Of a stretch of 64,000 nt of DNA, positions 30,950 through 41,541 are shown one piece after another. Origin of the DNA: Hyphomicrobiales bacterium. Its GTDB lineage: Bacteria; Pseudomonadota; Alphaproteobacteria; Rhizobiales; Rhizobiaceae. The stretch lies in the NCBI GenBank assembly GCA_900472785.1, contig UCJH01000024.1:176686-240685 (forward strand). The letters run 5' to 3'. The position numbers and the translations under genes are program-made. How positions within the stretch are numbered: the stretch's first letter is position 1; every line of letters begins with the position of its first letter. Below the pieces are notes generated by a model. That model had not been told where the DNA came from. It saw only the letters and a list, made by a program, of their open reading frames with translations, and ran no database searches.

Positions 30950-33285
30950 TGGCGGCAGGCAACCGCAAACATATAAGGCTGGTGATTGCCGCCCTGCTCG
31001 CAAGCGTAGCGTTCCAGAGTATTCTTCCTGGCATGACGGCTTCCGCGTGGGCGCAGGAAACCGATATCGACGCCCTTAGTCCGACCCTGCCCGAAGATGC
31101 CAAGATGCTTCTGTCGGCCAACGAGCTTGTCTACAATCAGGACGCCGAACGCGTGATCGTTCGCGGCGCCGTGCAGATCAATTACGGCGGCTACCAGATG
31201 GTCGCCCAGCAGGTCGAATACAGCCAGAAGACCGGGCGGATTATCGCCACCGGGGAAATCGAGCTCATCGAGCCCGGCGGCAACAAGATCTATGCCGATC
31301 AGATGGACGTGACCGATAATTTCGCGAACGGTTTCATCGAGACCATGCGCATCGAAACGACGGACCTCACCAAGCTGGCTGCGGTCAACGGCGAACGGCG
31401 CAACGGCGAAGAGATCATTCTGAACCAGGCGGTTTATACCGCCTGCACACCCTGCGCGACCAACCCCGATCACAAGTCCCTGTGGCAGATCAAGGCGCAG
31501 CGAATCGTCCAGAACGGCAGGACCCACACGGTCCGGCTGGAAAACGCCCGTTTCGAATTGTTCGGCAAGCCGATCGTCTTCCTGCCGGTGCTGGAAGTCC
31601 CCGACCATACGGTGAAGCGCAAGAGCGGCTTCCTGTTCCCACGCCTCAAGTATACCCAGAAACTCGGTGCCGGTCTCAGCGTGCCCTATTACTGGGCGAT
31701 CTCGCCCTATATGGATGCGACGGTGACGGCGACGGGCCTGACCCGCCAGGGCTTTCTGATGGAAAGCGAATTCCGCCAGCGGTTTCACAATGGCGAACAT
31801 ACGCTGAGCCTCGCCGGCATCAGCCAGCTGGATCGTAGCTCCTTTACGGAGGGGACCGTCGATTCGCTTGAGACCAACCGCGGCATGGTCGCCTCGAAAG
31901 GCGAATTTCAGATCAATCCGCGCTGGACCTTCGGCTGGAACGTTCTGGTCCAGAGCGACAACAACTTCGCCAAGACCTACGAGCTCTCGACATTCGACGG
32001 CACGACCTACACAAACCAAGCCTATCTGACCGGTCTTGGCAAGCGCAACTATTTCGATATGCGCGCCTTCTATTTCGACATCCAGGATGCCGATCCCAAC
32101 AGCATCGCTGAAAACAAGCAGGCCGTGGCGCAGGTGCTCGACTATGACTACGTCGCGCCCGATCCGGTGCTCGGTGGGCAGTTGAGCGCCAAAGTCAACC
32201 TCACGAACATCAATCGCAACCGCGAAGACCGGTTTACGGTGTTGGGCGTCAACCGTTTCCGCGGTCTCGAAGGCACGACGCACCGTCTTTCGGGGGAGGC
32301 CGAATGGAAGCGGACCTTCATCGCGCCCGGCGGCCTTGCTTTGACGCCGCTGTTTGCAGCTCGCGGCGATGCGATCGGTCTTACCATGCAGGATCCGGGT
32401 GCGGCCTATACCGGCGCCTACACCAATGATGACGCGGCAACGCGCAGCATGCTGACCGCTGGTCTCGAAGCACGCTATCCGATCCTGGTTTCCGGGGACA
32501 ACAGCAGCCACGTGATCGAGCCGATCGGCCAGATTTACTTGCGGCCCGACGAGGATCTCGCCGGAGGCCTGCCGAACGAGGATGCACAGAGCTTTGTCTT
32601 TGATGCCACCTCGCTGTTCGATCGCGACAAGTTCTCGGGCTACGACCGTATCGAGGGCGGCACGCGCGCCAATGTCGGCCTGCGCTATACCGGCAGTTTC
32701 GACAATGGCTATTCCTTGCGCAGCATTGCCGGACAATCGTTTCATCTTGGCGGTTTGAATTCTTTCGCCACCGACGATCTCGTCAAGGCGGGTTCCGATT
32801 CGGGACTGGAAACGGACAGGTCGGATTATGTCGGCATGGTCGGCATCGATGCGCCGTCCGGGCTGACGGCAAGCCTCAGCGGCCGCCTTGACGAAAGCAA
32901 TTTCGACCTGCGTCGCGCCGATGCCAGTATCGGTTACCAGGGCATCAAGTGGCAGACGGCTCTGACCTATACGCGCATCCAGGCGCAGCCGCTCTACGGC
33001 TCCCCCAGCGATCAGGACGAGATACAGACCGCAGCCGCCTTTAAGTTCCAGGAATATTGGTCGGTTTTCGGCACGGTGACCTACGATATCAACAGCGACG
33101 TCGTCTCCCGCAACGGCATCGGCTTTACCTATGACGACCGCGACACGATCTTCTCGCTTGTCTATCAGAGCGAACGCGACACCGATCAGTCGGTTGCCAA
33201 TGACTGGTCGATCGGCGCCCGCTTGAGCTTTCGAACCCTCGGCGACATCAATGTCGGCGATACGGAATTCGACGGCCTCAACTGA
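30949..33285 (+). CDS. lptD: LPS assembly outer-membrane protein LptD
   Basis: LptD is the outer-membrane barrel that inserts LPS into the outer leaflet. GTG 30949 overlaps the lptG TAG. The 778-residue protein has an N-terminal signal segment (LVIAALLASVAFQSILPG) ending near AWAQ, an LptA/OstA-like beta-jellyroll domain (about residues 50-210, with ADQMDVTDNFANGFIETMRI), a Cys pair CTPC in the plug part, and a C-terminal barrel with repeated aromatic strands. The gene is followed by a SurA-like chaperone, which fits barrel folding needs. Confidence 0.92.
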   Translation: MAAGNRKHIRLVIAALLASVAFQSILPGMTASAWAQETDIDALSPTLPEDAKMLLSANELVYNQDAERVIVRGAVQINYGGYQMVAQQVEYSQKTGRIIATGEIELIEPGGNKIYADQMDVTDNFANGFIETMRIETTDLTKLAAVNGERRNGEEIILNQAVYTACTPCATNPDHKSLWQIKAQRIVQNGRTHTVRLENARFELFGKPIVFLPVLEVPDHTVKRKSGFLFPRLKYTQKLGAGLSVPYYWAISPYMDATVTATGLTRQGFLMESEFRQRFHNGEHTLSLAGISQLDRSSFTEGTVDSLETNRGMVASKGEFQINPRWTFGWNVLVQSDNNFAKTYELSTFDGTTYTNQAYLTGLGKRNYFDMRAFYFDIQDADPNSIAENKQAVAQVLDYDYVAPDPVLGGQLSAKVNLTNINRNREDRFTVLGVNRFRGLEGTTHRLSGEAEWKRTFIAPGGLALTPLFAARGDAIGLTMQDPGAAYTGAYTNDDAATRSMLTAGLEARYPILVSGDNSSHVIEPIGQIYLRPDEDLAGGLPNEDAQSFVFDATSLFDRDKFSGYDRIEGGTRANVGLRYTGSFDNGYSLRSIAGQSFHLGGLNSFATDDLVKAGSDSGLETDRSDYVGMVGIDAPSGLTASLSGRLDESNFDLRRADASIGYQGIKWQTALTYTRIQAQPLYGSPSDQDEIQTAAAFKFQEYWSVFGTVTYDINSDVVSRNGIGFTYDDRDTIFSLVYQSERDTDQSVANDWSIGARLSFRTLGDINVGDTEFDGLN

Positions 33286-33289
33286 TCCC

Positions 33290-33313
33290 GGATACCGGCG
33301 AAAGCTGGTATCC
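33290..33313 (+). terminator. Hairpin after lptD (weak terminator or dispersed repeat)
   Basis: GGATACC pairs with GGTATCC across a 10-nt loop, 5 nt after the lptD stop. It lacks a T-run, so it may rather be a degenerate copy of a short dispersed palindromic repeat or an mRNA-stabilising hairpin. The 33314-33517 stretch before the next gene shows no further feature. Confidence 0.4.
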
Positions 33314-33517
33314 GTCCGTCTTTTGGCATTTCATGCCACGGAATCGCCGACGGACCACGGTTGCCGTGGCTTGCGGCCTTGTCATCGTTTGGCCGCATGT
33401 ATTATGCATTCTCGACAAATATCGGCGTGTGCCCTGAAGCACGGGCAAAAGAAGCGCGGCCTTCAATCGGATCGAATACCAGTCGGATTGGATGGCGGGA
33501 CACAAAAGGGACAGACA

Positions 33518-34462
33518 ATGGGCGGGATACATTCGGTTGTGCGTGGGTTTGTGGCTGCGATCGTTGCCGGTGGGTTGATGATGGCGGCGGTGCCTGCAGC
33601 ACAGGCTGCAAGTCAGGTTGCCGTGGTCGTCAACGATGTGCCCATTACAAGCGGCGATATCGCCAAGCGAGCAGCGTTCCTGCGCTTGCAGCGGCAGAAG
33701 GCCGACAAGAACATCGCCCGCGAGCAGTTGATCGATGAAGTCCTCAAGCGTTCGGAAATTTCCCGGCTCAAGGCGTCCGTCAGCACGTCGGAAGTCGAGG
33801 CAGCCGTCAATCGCTTTGCCAGCGGCAACAAGATGAGCATGGCACAGCTCGGACAGGTTCTGGACCAGGCCGGCGTCGGCCTTGAACATTTCAAGCAGTA
33901 TGTCGCTGTACAGATGAGCTGGCCGCGGGCCGTCAGCGCCCGTTATGGTGGCGGTGCCAGCGGACGCATGTCGCCGGCAGACCTTGTCAAGCGCATGATG
34001 GAGAACGGCGGCAACAAGCCGGTCACCACCGAATACTTCCTGCAACAGGTCATTTTCGTCATCCCGGAATCGAAGCGCAAGTCGATAGTCGGCAAGCGAC
34101 AGGCGGAAGCCAATGCGTCGCGGGCGAATTTCCCGGGCTGCGACGGCGCAAAGGCCTATGCCGCGACGATGAAGGATGTTTCGATCCGCCAGCTCGGCCG
34201 CATCATGGCGCAGGAGTTGCCGGCCGATTGGAAGCCGCTGATTGAAAAGGCCGGTGATGGCCTTACCACCGGAACGCGCGTTACGGAAAAGGGCGTCGAA
34301 TATCTCGCCATCTGCAAGAAGCGCCAGGTTTCCGACGATCTTGCCGCCGAAATCGTTTTCCGGGCTGAAGACCTCGGCAAGAAGGACTCAGCCGCCGAAG
34401 ACCCGAACAGCAGGAAGTATATCGAGGACCTGCGCCGCAAGGCGCAAATCCTGAACAAATAA
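33518..34462 (+). CDS. SurA-like periplasmic chaperone/peptidylprolyl isomerase-family protein
   Basis: SurA-type proteins help outer-membrane proteins fold. The 314-residue product has a signal peptide ([20 protein letters not shown]) and a SurA_N-like helical domain ([20 protein letters not shown] through about residue 150, ending with the long helices typical of the family). No clear parvulin PPIase core is visible, so it may be chaperone-only. ATG 33518 follows a weak ribosome site; ATG 33251 would run into the intergenic region. It sits in the lptD-surA-pdxA-rsmA order known from proteobacteria. Confidence 0.85.
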   Translation: MGGIHSVVRGFVAAIVAGGLMMAAVPAAQAASQVAVVVNDVPITSGDIAKRAAFLRLQRQKADKNIAREQLIDEVLKRSEISRLKASVSTSEVEAAVNRFASGNKMSMAQLGQVLDQAGVGLEHFKQYVAVQMSWPRAVSARYGGGASGRMSPADLVKRMMENGGNKPVTTEYFLQQVIFVIPESKRKSIVGKRQAEANASRANFPGCDGAKAYAATMKDVSIRQLGRIMAQELPADWKPLIEKAGDGLTTGTRVTEKGVEYLAICKKRQVSDDLAAEIVFRAEDLGKKDSAAEDPNSRKYIEDLRRKAQILNK

Positions 34463-34472
34463 GACCGTCCGG

Positions 34473-35504
34473 ATGACATCAGACTTGAGCCTGCCCGTTG
34501 CCCTCTCCATGGGCGACCCGGCGGGCATAGGCCCGGACATCAGCATCGCCGCATGGCTGAACCGCAAGGCCTGGCAGACGCCAGCTTTCCTGTTCATCGG
34601 CGACCCGCAGGTCATCCGCGCCCGGGCAGCCCTGCTGGGCCATGACATACCCATTCGCGAAACCGACGCCAACGCCGCGCCCGGTCTGTTCGATGATGCC
34701 TTCCCGGTACTTCCCATCCGATGCGCGCAGACGGTCGTGCCGGGTGTCGCCGATGCGCGCAATGCGGGAGCGATCACCGGCGCCATCGAGAAGGCCGTCG
34801 AACTGACTGTTTCCGGCAGGGCATCCGCCGTCGTCACCAATCCGATCGCCAAATCCGTCCTCTATGATGCCGGCTTCCGGTTTCCCGGTCATACCGAATT
34901 TCTGGCGGATATCGCGGGGCGCGAGAATGGAAAGGCCCCCCTCCCGGTCATGATGCTCGCCGGGCCGAAACTGCGCGCGGTGCCGGTTACCATCCATATT
35001 CCGTTGAAGGACGTGCCGGCGCAGATGAGCGCCGAGCTGATCCATGAGACCTGCGCCATCACAGCCCGCGAGTTGCGCACGCGCTTTGGTATCGAAAAGC
35101 CTCGCCTTGCCGTCGCCGGCCTCAATCCGCATGCCGGCGAGGGCGGCGCCCTTGGCCTGGAGGATGACGCCGTCATCCGTCCGGTGATCGAAAGGTTGCG
35201 CTCGGAGGGAATCGACGCGGTCGGCCCGCTCCCCGCCGATACCATGTTCCACGATCGCGCCCGCGACACCTATGATGTTGCCATCTGCATGTATCACGAT
35301 CAGGCCTTGATCCCGGCCAAGGCGCTCGGCTTTGACGACAGCGTCAACGTCACGCTCGGCCTGCCGTTCATTCGCACCTCGCCGGATCACGGCACGGCCT
35401 TCAGCCTCGCCGGCAAGAGCATTGCACGTGCCGACAGCCTGCTCGCCGCCTTGCGGATGGCAGCTGATCTGGCGGCCAACGTCGCAAAGCAGGGAGCCCG
35501 CTGA
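34473..35504 (+). CDS. pdxA: 4-hydroxythreonine-4-phosphate dehydrogenase
   Basis: PdxA oxidises 4-hydroxythreonine phosphate in pyridoxal-phosphate synthesis. The 343-residue protein has the opening [20 protein letters not shown], the metal-binding [12 protein letters not shown], the [20 protein letters not shown] block and the C-terminal [17 protein letters not shown] histidine. The gene is 10 nt after the SurA-like gene, and its stop overlaps the rsmA start (TGATG), so translation is coupled. Confidence 0.93.
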   Translation: MTSDLSLPVALSMGDPAGIGPDISIAAWLNRKAWQTPAFLFIGDPQVIRARAALLGHDIPIRETDANAAPGLFDDAFPVLPIRCAQTVVPGVADARNAGAITGAIEKAVELTVSGRASAVVTNPIAKSVLYDAGFRFPGHTEFLADIAGRENGKAPLPVMMLAGPKLRAVPVTIHIPLKDVPAQMSAELIHETCAITARELRTRFGIEKPRLAVAGLNPHAGEGGALGLEDDAVIRPVIERLRSEGIDAVGPLPADTMFHDRARDTYDVAICMYHDQALIPAKALGFDDSVNVTLGLPFIRTSPDHGTAFSLAGKSIARADSLLAALRMAADLAANVAKQGAR

Positions 35505-36334
35505 TGGCCGCCATCGACGGCCTGCCGCCGCTCCGCGACGTGATCCAGCGCCATGGTCTCGATGCCCGCAAGGCGCTCGGCCAAAACTTCCTGCTCGATC
35601 TCAACCTGACGCAGAAGATCGCCCGCACGGCCGGACCGCTGGACGGCGTCACCGTCATCGAGGTTGGCCCCGGCCCCGGCGGCCTGACACGGGCGATCCT
35701 TGCACTCGGAGCAAAGAAAGTCATCGCCATCGAGCGCGACGCCCGCTGCCTGCCGGCGCTGGCCGAAATCGCGGATCATTATCCCGGGCGCCTGGACGTG
35801 ATCGAGGGCGATGCGCTGAAGACCCCGTTCGACACCCTCGTTACCGACGGCTCGCCGGTACGCATCATCGCCAACCTGCCCTACAATGTCGGCACGCAGT
35901 TGCTGGTGAACTGGCTGCTGCCGGAGACATGGCCGCCCCTCTATCAGTCGCTGACACTGATGTTCCAGCGCGAGGTGGGGCTCAGGATCGTCGCCAGGGC
36001 AGACAACAACCACTACGGCCGCCTCGGCGTGCTCTGCGGCTGGCGCACGCAGGCGCATATGGCCTTCGACGTCTCGCCGCAGGCCTTTACGCCGCCGCCG
36101 AAGGTCACCTCCTCCGTGGTCCATCTGGAGCCGATCCGCAACCCGATACCCTGCTCCGCGGCCGATCTGGAGAAAGTCACGATGGCCGCCTTCGGCCAGC
36201 GCCGCAAGATGCTGCGCCAGAGCGTCAAGTCGATCGGCGGAGAGGCCCTGCTCGCCCGCGCCGACATTGACCCGCAACGCCGCGCCGAAACGCTGTCGGT
36301 CGAAGAATTCTGCCGATTGGCAAATTGTCTTTAG
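35504..36334 (+). CDS. rsmA: 16S rRNA adenine(1518/1519)-N6-dimethyltransferase
   Basis: RsmA (KsgA) dimethylates two adenines at the 3' end of 16S rRNA and aids ribosome assembly. The 276-residue protein shows the N-terminal [19 protein letters not shown], the SAM-binding [20 protein letters not shown], the catalytic [16 protein letters not shown], and the C-terminal [11 protein letters not shown]. The ATG overlaps the pdxA stop. It converges on gmk with a short gap (36335-36380). Confidence 0.95.
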   Translation: MAAIDGLPPLRDVIQRHGLDARKALGQNFLLDLNLTQKIARTAGPLDGVTVIEVGPGPGGLTRAILALGAKKVIAIERDARCLPALAEIADHYPGRLDVIEGDALKTPFDTLVTDGSPVRIIANLPYNVGTQLLVNWLLPETWPPLYQSLTLMFQREVGLRIVARADNNHYGRLGVLCGWRTQAHMAFDVSPQAFTPPPKVTSSVVHLEPIRNPIPCSAADLEKVTMAAFGQRRKMLRQSVKSIGGEALLARADIDPQRRAETLSVEEFCRLANCL

Positions 36335-36380
36335 GTCGCCCTGTTGGGGCGGGAAGCTGTTGCCGGCTTCAGCCCTGCCC

Positions 36381-37046
36381 TCAAAGCACCGGCTTTTCCG
36401 TCAGCAGTCCGTTCACGAATTCGAACAGGCCCGGTCGCCGGTCGCGGCGCAGGCGTTCGGCCTCGACGATCGCCTTGACCGACGCGAAGGCGCTGTCGAG
36501 ATCCTCGTTGACGACGATATAGTCGTATTCCAGCCAGTGTTCGATTTCCGAGCGCGAATTGGCCAGCCGGGTGGCGATGACCTCCGCCGTATCTTCGGCG
36601 CGACGATGCAGGCGCGATTGGAGTTCGGCCATTGACGGCGGCAGAATGAAGATCGAGACGACATCGCCGCCCATCTTTTCCTGAAGCTGCTGGGCACCCT
36701 GCCAGTCGATGTCGAACAACATGTCCTGCCCTTCGGACATCGCAGCTTCGACGGCATCGCGTGGCGTGCCATAGAAATTGCCATGCACTTCCGCCCATTC
36801 CAGCAGCGCCTCAGTCTGGCGCAAACCTTCGAACTCGCGAATGGACTTGAAAAAATAATGGCGCCCTTCGATCTCGCTCGGCCGACGCTTGCGGGTCGTC
36901 ACACTGACGGAAATGCTCATCTGCGGGTCAGATTCGAGGAGATTGCGGGCGATGGTCGATTTGCCGGCCCCCGACGGCGAAGAGATGACAAGCATCAGCC
37001 CGCGGCGCTGGATGGCTTTCGAAGACGGTTTGCTGACGGGACTCAT
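36381..37046 (-). CDS. gmk: Guanylate kinase
   Basis: Gmk converts GMP to GDP. The 221-residue protein has a P-loop [18 protein letters not shown] (about residues 19-36), the GMP-binding EGRHYFFKS, and [22 protein letters not shown] LID region. It is the last gene of a leftward cluster that includes yicC, 3 nt upstream. Confidence 0.95.
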   Translation of the reverse strand: MSPVSKPSSKAIQRRGLMLVISSPSGAGKSTIARNLLESDPQMSISVSVTTRKRRPSEIEGRHYFFKSIREFEGLRQTEALLEWAEVHGNFYGTPRDAVEAAMSEGQDMLFDIDWQGAQQLQEKMGGDVVSIFILPPSMAELQSRLHRRAEDTAEVIATRLANSRSEIEHWLEYDYIVVNEDLDSAFASVKAIVEAERLRRDRRPGLFEFVNGLLTEKPVL

Positions 37047-37049
37047 GCT

Positions 37050-37937
37050 TTACTCCAGATTCTGGACCTGTTCGCGGAACTGGTCGATGACGACCTTCAG
37101 CTCGATACCGGCTGCCGTGACGGCAGCGGCATTGGACTTCGAACAGATCGTATTTGATTCGCGGTTAAATTCCTGGGCAAGGAAATCGAGTTTCCGGCCG
37201 ATCGGGCCACCTTTTCTCAAGAGGTCTCGCGCGGCGGCGACATGCGCCTGCAGACGATCGATTTCTTCGCGCAGATCGGCTCGGGTGGCGATCAGGGCCA
37301 CCTCGGCATGCAGCCGCTCGCGGTCGAGTGCCGTCCCCGTCTCCATCAGCATGGCCACCTGCTGGGCCAGCTTTGCGGCGATTGCCTGTGGACTTCGGGT
37401 CGGATCGGTCTCGATCAGACGCGCAAGGGTCTCGATCCGGTCGATCTGCGACAGAAGGATTTGCCCGAGAGCGTCACCCTCCGTTTCGCGCATGGCAATC
37501 ATGTCGGACAGCGCCAGACGAAAGCCTTCGAGAACATCCGCGTCGCGCGTCGCGCGCGCCGTTTCATCGTCTTCGGGCTCGCGAAAATCCACCACGCCGC
37601 GCATCTGCAGCAGCGTATCCAGCCGGAGCGGAGCGGGATCGATGAGATCGCCCAGCTGCGCCCGAAGCGCCAGGACAGCGGCAAGCGCGCCCTGGTTGAC
37701 GACGGCTTCGACCCCGGACTCGGCAGTGGACAGCGTCAGCCCGACCTGCAGGTTCCCACGGGAAAGACAGTCGCCGGCGCGCTTGCGGAATTCGATTTCC
37801 AGATGCTCCAAACCCTGTGGCAGCCGCAGCCGGACATCCAGCCCCTTGCCATTGACCGACCGCAGTTCCCAGGCCCAGCGATGGCGCCCCGAGGTGCCTT
37901 CCCGGCGGGCAAATCCGGTCATGGATTGCAACGGCAT
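37050..37937 (-). CDS. yicC: YicC-family protein (stress-induced endoribonuclease family)
   Basis: YicC proteins act on RNA (in E. coli YicC promotes decay of the small RNA RyhB). The 295-residue product has the family start MTGFARREG and the ELRSVNGKGLDVRLRLPQGL block; the C-terminal part has the conserved EFNRESNTICSKSNAAAVTA. It is 3 nt from gmk, an association common in proteobacteria. Confidence 0.9.
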   Translation of the reverse strand: MPLQSMTGFARREGTSGRHRWAWELRSVNGKGLDVRLRLPQGLEHLEIEFRKRAGDCLSRGNLQVGLTLSTAESGVEAVVNQGALAAVLALRAQLGDLIDPAPLRLDTLLQMRGVVDFREPEDDETARATRDADVLEGFRLALSDMIAMRETEGDALGQILLSQIDRIETLARLIETDPTRSPQAIAAKLAQQVAMLMETGTALDRERLHAEVALIATRADLREEIDRLQAHVAAARDLLRKGGPIGRKLDFLAQEFNRESNTICSKSNAAAVTAAGIELKVVIDQFREQVQNLE

Positions 37938-38040
37938 CGTCAGCTCCCTCTCGCAGCAAGGCCCATGTGTACGGCCCTGCGCCGGTCAACCGCAAGGGCT
38001 AACCGAAACGAGACCGCGTCATCCACAAGTCGGGTGGGGC

Positions 38041-39258
38041 TCAGGGTTGAGCCGGCGTTTCCTCGGTGGTGTCGGCCGCCTTTGCGGCAGCGGCCTTCTC
38101 CGCCTCCAGCTTGCGCCAGCGCCGGACATTGGCGTTGTGCTCGTCAAGGTTTGAGGCAAAGACGTGACCACCGGTCCCGTCAGCCACGAAATAGAGATCC
38201 GAGGTCCGCGACGGATTGGCCACGGCTTCAAGTGCTGCCCGACCCGGATTGGCGATTGGAGTCGGCGGCAAGCCCTTGATCAGGTAGGTGTTGTAGGGCG
38301 TTTGCTTGTCGAGGTCGGATTTCAGAATCGGACGGTCGGCCGGTTTTCCGTCACCGCCGAAGATGCCGTAGATGATCGTCGGATCGGACTGCAGACGCAT
38401 GTTCTTTTCCAGCCGGTTGATGAACACCGAGGCGACGCGCGAGCGCTCGTCGGCGATCCCGGTTTCCTTCTCGACGATCGAGGCAAGCGTCACGAATTCG
38501 TCACGGCTGGTGATCGGCAGATCGGGGTTGCGCTTCTCCCAGATCTGATCGACCAGCGCCTTCTGCGCCGCGGCCATCTGTACGACGATTTCGCTGCGCT
38601 TGGTGCCGCGCGAGAACTTGTAGGTGTCTGGTCGCAGGGTTCCCTCCGCCGGCAATTCGGCGGGCAAGTTGCCTTCGAGAACCGGATCGGCGGAAAGCCG
38701 GCCGAACATCTGCTTGACCGTCAGGCCTTCTGGAAGCGACACCGAATAGAGGATCGACTTGCCGGATTTCAGGAGAAGCATGATCTCCTGCATGGTGGCG
38801 CCGGCCTTGATTTCGTATTCGCCGGCCTTCAGCGTGTCGTTGTCGAGATAGGCTTCCGACATGAAACGGAAGACGCGGCCATCCGAGACGATGTTGTTGC
38901 GCTCGAGGCTACCGGCAATCTCGACGATGCTGGCGCCGTTGCGCACGATGAAATTGCTGTTGGCGGAAAGCGGCCCGCGCGCCTCGTAGGCGGTCATCGC
39001 ATAATAGACAGTGCCTGCTGCGGCGATCGTCAGAAAGACGATCAGCGTCATGATGAAATTGAGGAAGATCACCATCTGGCTGCGCGCCTTGCGCGAACGC
39101 TTCGGCGGCTGCGGCACCTTTTCAGGACGCAGGGCTTCGCTCGCCGACTTCGGGATGATCGGCCCCTTGTTCGCGGCCTCGTTGCGGCCAAACTGCATCG
39201 GGCTGTTTTCGTTTCCGTCGCTCACGGGTGTCCTGCTTCCGGAGTTCGCTTCATGCAC
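38041..39258 (-). CDS. mltG: Endolytic transglycosylase MltG
   Basis: MltG cleaves nascent glycan strands in the periplasm and sets their length. The 405-codon product has one transmembrane helix (MVIFLNFIMTLIVFLTIAAA, about residues 62-81), a LysM-like region and the catalytic domain with LASIVEKETGIADERSRVAS (catalytic Glu) and the RLQSDPTIIYG motif. The C terminus is alanine/lysine-rich. The start is either GTG 39258 or ATG 39198 (MQFGRNEAAN). Confidence 0.92.
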   Translation of the reverse strand: MHEANSGSRTPVSDGNENSPMQFGRNEAANKGPIIPKSASEALRPEKVPQPPKRSRKARSQMVIFLNFIMTLIVFLTIAAAGTVYYAMTAYEARGPLSANSNFIVRNGASIVEIAGSLERNNIVSDGRVFRFMSEAYLDNDTLKAGEYEIKAGATMQEIMLLLKSGKSILYSVSLPEGLTVKQMFGRLSADPVLEGNLPAELPAEGTLRPDTYKFSRGTKRSEIVVQMAAAQKALVDQIWEKRNPDLPITSRDEFVTLASIVEKETGIADERSRVASVFINRLEKNMRLQSDPTIIYGIFGGDGKPADRPILKSDLDKQTPYNTYLIKGLPPTPIANPGRAALEAVANPSRTSDLYFVADGTGGHVFASNLDEHNANVRRWRKLEAEKAAAAKAADTTEETPAQP

Positions 39259-39474
39259 ATCTCAAACCCCTGATGCGGACTCCGGAAGAGAACCAGGGAA
39301 GAAAACAATTCAGAATGAAGCGCTCACTGTCACAGGTCGCGCTTGCGTCAACATGGTTCGGCCGCAGCCGAAGTCAATTCGTCCTATGCTCGTTCTTCAG
39401 CAGAGCAATACGGCAAAAAACGGGATGCCAGCCGATCCATGTGTCATACGCTGCCCCGATTAAAAGCAGCGACG

Positions 39475-39498
39475 AAAAGCGGCGGCCTCAAGCCGTCC
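39475..39498 (-). terminator. Probable terminator after fabF
   Basis: Read leftward, GGACGGC pairs with GCCGCC (one bulge) across TTGAG and is followed by GCTTTT. It lies 9 nt beyond the fabF stop; no other feature is seen in 39259-39507. Confidence 0.5.
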
Positions 39499-39507
39499 GC
39501 GAGCCGC

Positions 39508-40770
39508 TCAGTCGACGTAGCGGCGCAGAACGAGGGAGGCGTTCGTGCCACCGAAACCGAACGAATTGGACAGCGCCACATCGATCGTGCGCTTGCGCGC
39601 CGTGTGCGGCACCAGGTCGATCTTGGTTTCGACCGAGGGATTGTCAAGATTGAGCGTCGGCGGCGCGACATTGTCGCGGATCGCCAGGGCGCAGAAGATC
39701 GCCTCGACGGCGCCTGCGGCGCCCAGCAGATGGCCGATCGCCGACTTTGTCGACGACATCGAAACGTTTTCGGCATGATGGCCCAGCACACGTTCGACCG
39801 CGCCGAGCTCGATCGTATCGGCCATGGTCGAGGTGCCGTGGGCGTTGATGTAATCGACGGCGGATGGCTCGAGGCCGGCGCGCTTAAGAGCCATCTTCAT
39901 GCAGCGATAGGCGCCGTCGCCATCTTCGGACGGCGCGGTGATGTGATAGGCGTCACCCGACATGCCGTAGCCGACAACTTCGGCATAGATTTTGGCGCCG
40001 CGCGCCAGCGCGTGTTCCAGTTCTTCCAGGACGACGATGCCGGCCCCCTCACCCATGACGAAACCATCACGGTCCTTGTCATAGGGGCGCGACGCTTTCT
40101 GCGGATCGTCATTGTGCTGGGTAGACAGCGCCTTGCAGGCGGCAAAGCCTGCCAGCGCAATGCGCGAGATCGGCGATTCCGTGCCGCCCGCGACCATCAC
40201 GTCGGCATCGCCGAGCGCGATCAGCCGCGCTGCGTCGCCGATGGCGTGCGCGCCGGTGGAACAGGCCGTGACGACGGAATGGTTCGGACCGCGCAGCTTG
40301 TGGCGGATCGAAACCTGGCCGGAGGCGAGATTGATCAGGCGGCCGGGAATAAAGAACGGCGACAACCGGCGCGGACCGCGGTCGCGCAGCGTGATGCCGC
40401 CGTCGACGATGCCTTCGAGGCCGCCGATGCCGGAACCGATCATCACACCCGTGGCGATCTGGTCTTCGTCGGTCTTCGGGTGCCAGTCGGCATCCTTCAG
40501 CGCCATTTCGGCCGCGGCCATCGCGTAGATGATGAAATGATCGACCTTGCGCTGTTCCTTCTGCTCCATCCAGTCGTCGGGATTGAAGGTGCCGTCGGAG
40601 CCATCGCCGAAAGGCAGGCGGCAGGCAATTTTCGCGGGAAGATCGTCAACCTGGAATTCGGTGACCTGGCGGGCGGCATTGTGCCCGGCAAGCAGGCGGG
40701 ACCAGCTGATCTCGGTTCCACACCCCAACGGCGATACCATGCCGGTACCGGTGATAACGACACGTCTCAT
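39508..40770 (-). CDS. fabF: Beta-ketoacyl-ACP synthase II
   Basis: FabF condenses malonyl-ACP with acyl-ACP in fatty-acid elongation. The 420-residue product has the nucleophile SVVTACSTGAHAIGDA (Cys), histidines at AHGTSTMADTIE and SSTKSAIGHLLGAAGAVEA, and the C-terminal NSFGFGGTNAS. ATG 40770 (MRRVVITGTGMVSPLG) is chosen over the upstream frame. It follows acpP in the leftward fab cluster; in Rhizobiales this paralogue lies directly after acpP. Confidence 0.95.
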   Translation of the reverse strand: MRRVVITGTGMVSPLGCGTEISWSRLLAGHNAARQVTEFQVDDLPAKIACRLPFGDGSDGTFNPDDWMEQKEQRKVDHFIIYAMAAAEMALKDADWHPKTDEDQIATGVMIGSGIGGLEGIVDGGITLRDRGPRRLSPFFIPGRLINLASGQVSIRHKLRGPNHSVVTACSTGAHAIGDAARLIALGDADVMVAGGTESPISRIALAGFAACKALSTQHNDDPQKASRPYDKDRDGFVMGEGAGIVVLEELEHALARGAKIYAEVVGYGMSGDAYHITAPSEDGDGAYRCMKMALKRAGLEPSAVDYINAHGTSTMADTIELGAVERVLGHHAENVSMSSTKSAIGHLLGAAGAVEAIFCALAIRDNVAPPTLNLDNPSVETKIDLVPHTARKRTIDVALSNSFGFGGTNASLVLRRYVD

Positions 40771-40987
40771 AAACCGTGATCCACCCTGCCTGTTACACTC
40801 CAGAGCCGGACCGGACCATGCACATAAGACCGGATCCGTGTATCCATCTCTCAACAATAGATTGCACAATCGGCTACGGAAGCGCTTTGTTTTCGCTTTC
40901 CCGATCCATGCCCGAGCCTCGAACGGAAGCTCTGCCCGCAGATGGGCAATTGGCGGGCCGCGACGCGCCCCGCCCGAAGACCTGAAA

Positions 40988-41224
40988 TCAGGCCTGTGCC
41001 TTTTCGATGAACTTGACGGCGTCGCCGACGGTCAGGATCGAATCTGCAGCGTCGTCCGGGATTTCCACGCCGAACTCTTCTTCGAACGCCATGACCAATT
41101 CGACGGTGTCGAGCGAATCCGCGCCGAGATCGTCGATGAAGCTGGCGCCTTCGGTTACCTTTTCGGCGTCGACGCCAAGATGATCAATAACAATTTTCTT
41201 TACGCGTTCTGCTACGTCGCTCAT
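40988..41224 (-). CDS. acpP: Acyl carrier protein
   Basis: AcpP carries growing acyl chains on a phosphopantetheine arm. The 78-residue protein has the attachment site [13 protein letters not shown], with Ser37, within the usual four-helix acidic fold. ATG 41224 gives the standard N terminus [17 protein letters not shown]. It lies between fabG and fabF as in many proteobacteria. Confidence 0.96.
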   Translation of the reverse strand: MSDVAERVKKIVIDHLGVDAEKVTEGASFIDDLGADSLDTVELVMAFEEEFGVEIPDDAADSILTVGDAVKFIEKAQA

Positions 41225-41541
41225 GTCGGATTCCTCGACCTTTGTTTTTTCGACGATGCCGTTCTGACACCGGTACACTCAACTAACGCCTGATAGACCA
41301 AGTGGGTCCAGCGGGCAATCCATCCAACCGGAAGTGCGGCCAAACACGGGCGGCAAACGCCGTCGTATACCTCACATCTTCCGATCGACTGCGCACAGTC
41401 ATGGCCCGATTAACACGGTTTATGTCTGTCGCAAAGTCCGAAAATCGCTGACATTGGCTTGGTCAACACGCAATTCCCGCTATTTGACCGTAGCGCTTCG
41501 GATCCTGCCGTCAAGGGCTGGCGCTACGTCTTGGCAGCCGG
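41225..41541 (-). promoter_or_regulatory. fabG-acpP intergenic region
   Basis: No gene is seen in these 317 nt. A hairpin with arms GTAGCGC (41490-41496) and GCGCTAC (41521-41527) lies just after fabG and could attenuate read-through. Further on, TTGACC (leftward, about 41465) is a -35-like hexamer in a region that could hold an acpP promoter; the -10 is unclear. Confidence 0.4.

Noticed and set aside
30946..32745. 600-codon frame antisense to lptD
   Set aside because: LptD is well supported by signal, domain and operon context; the antisense frame has no protein-like signature.
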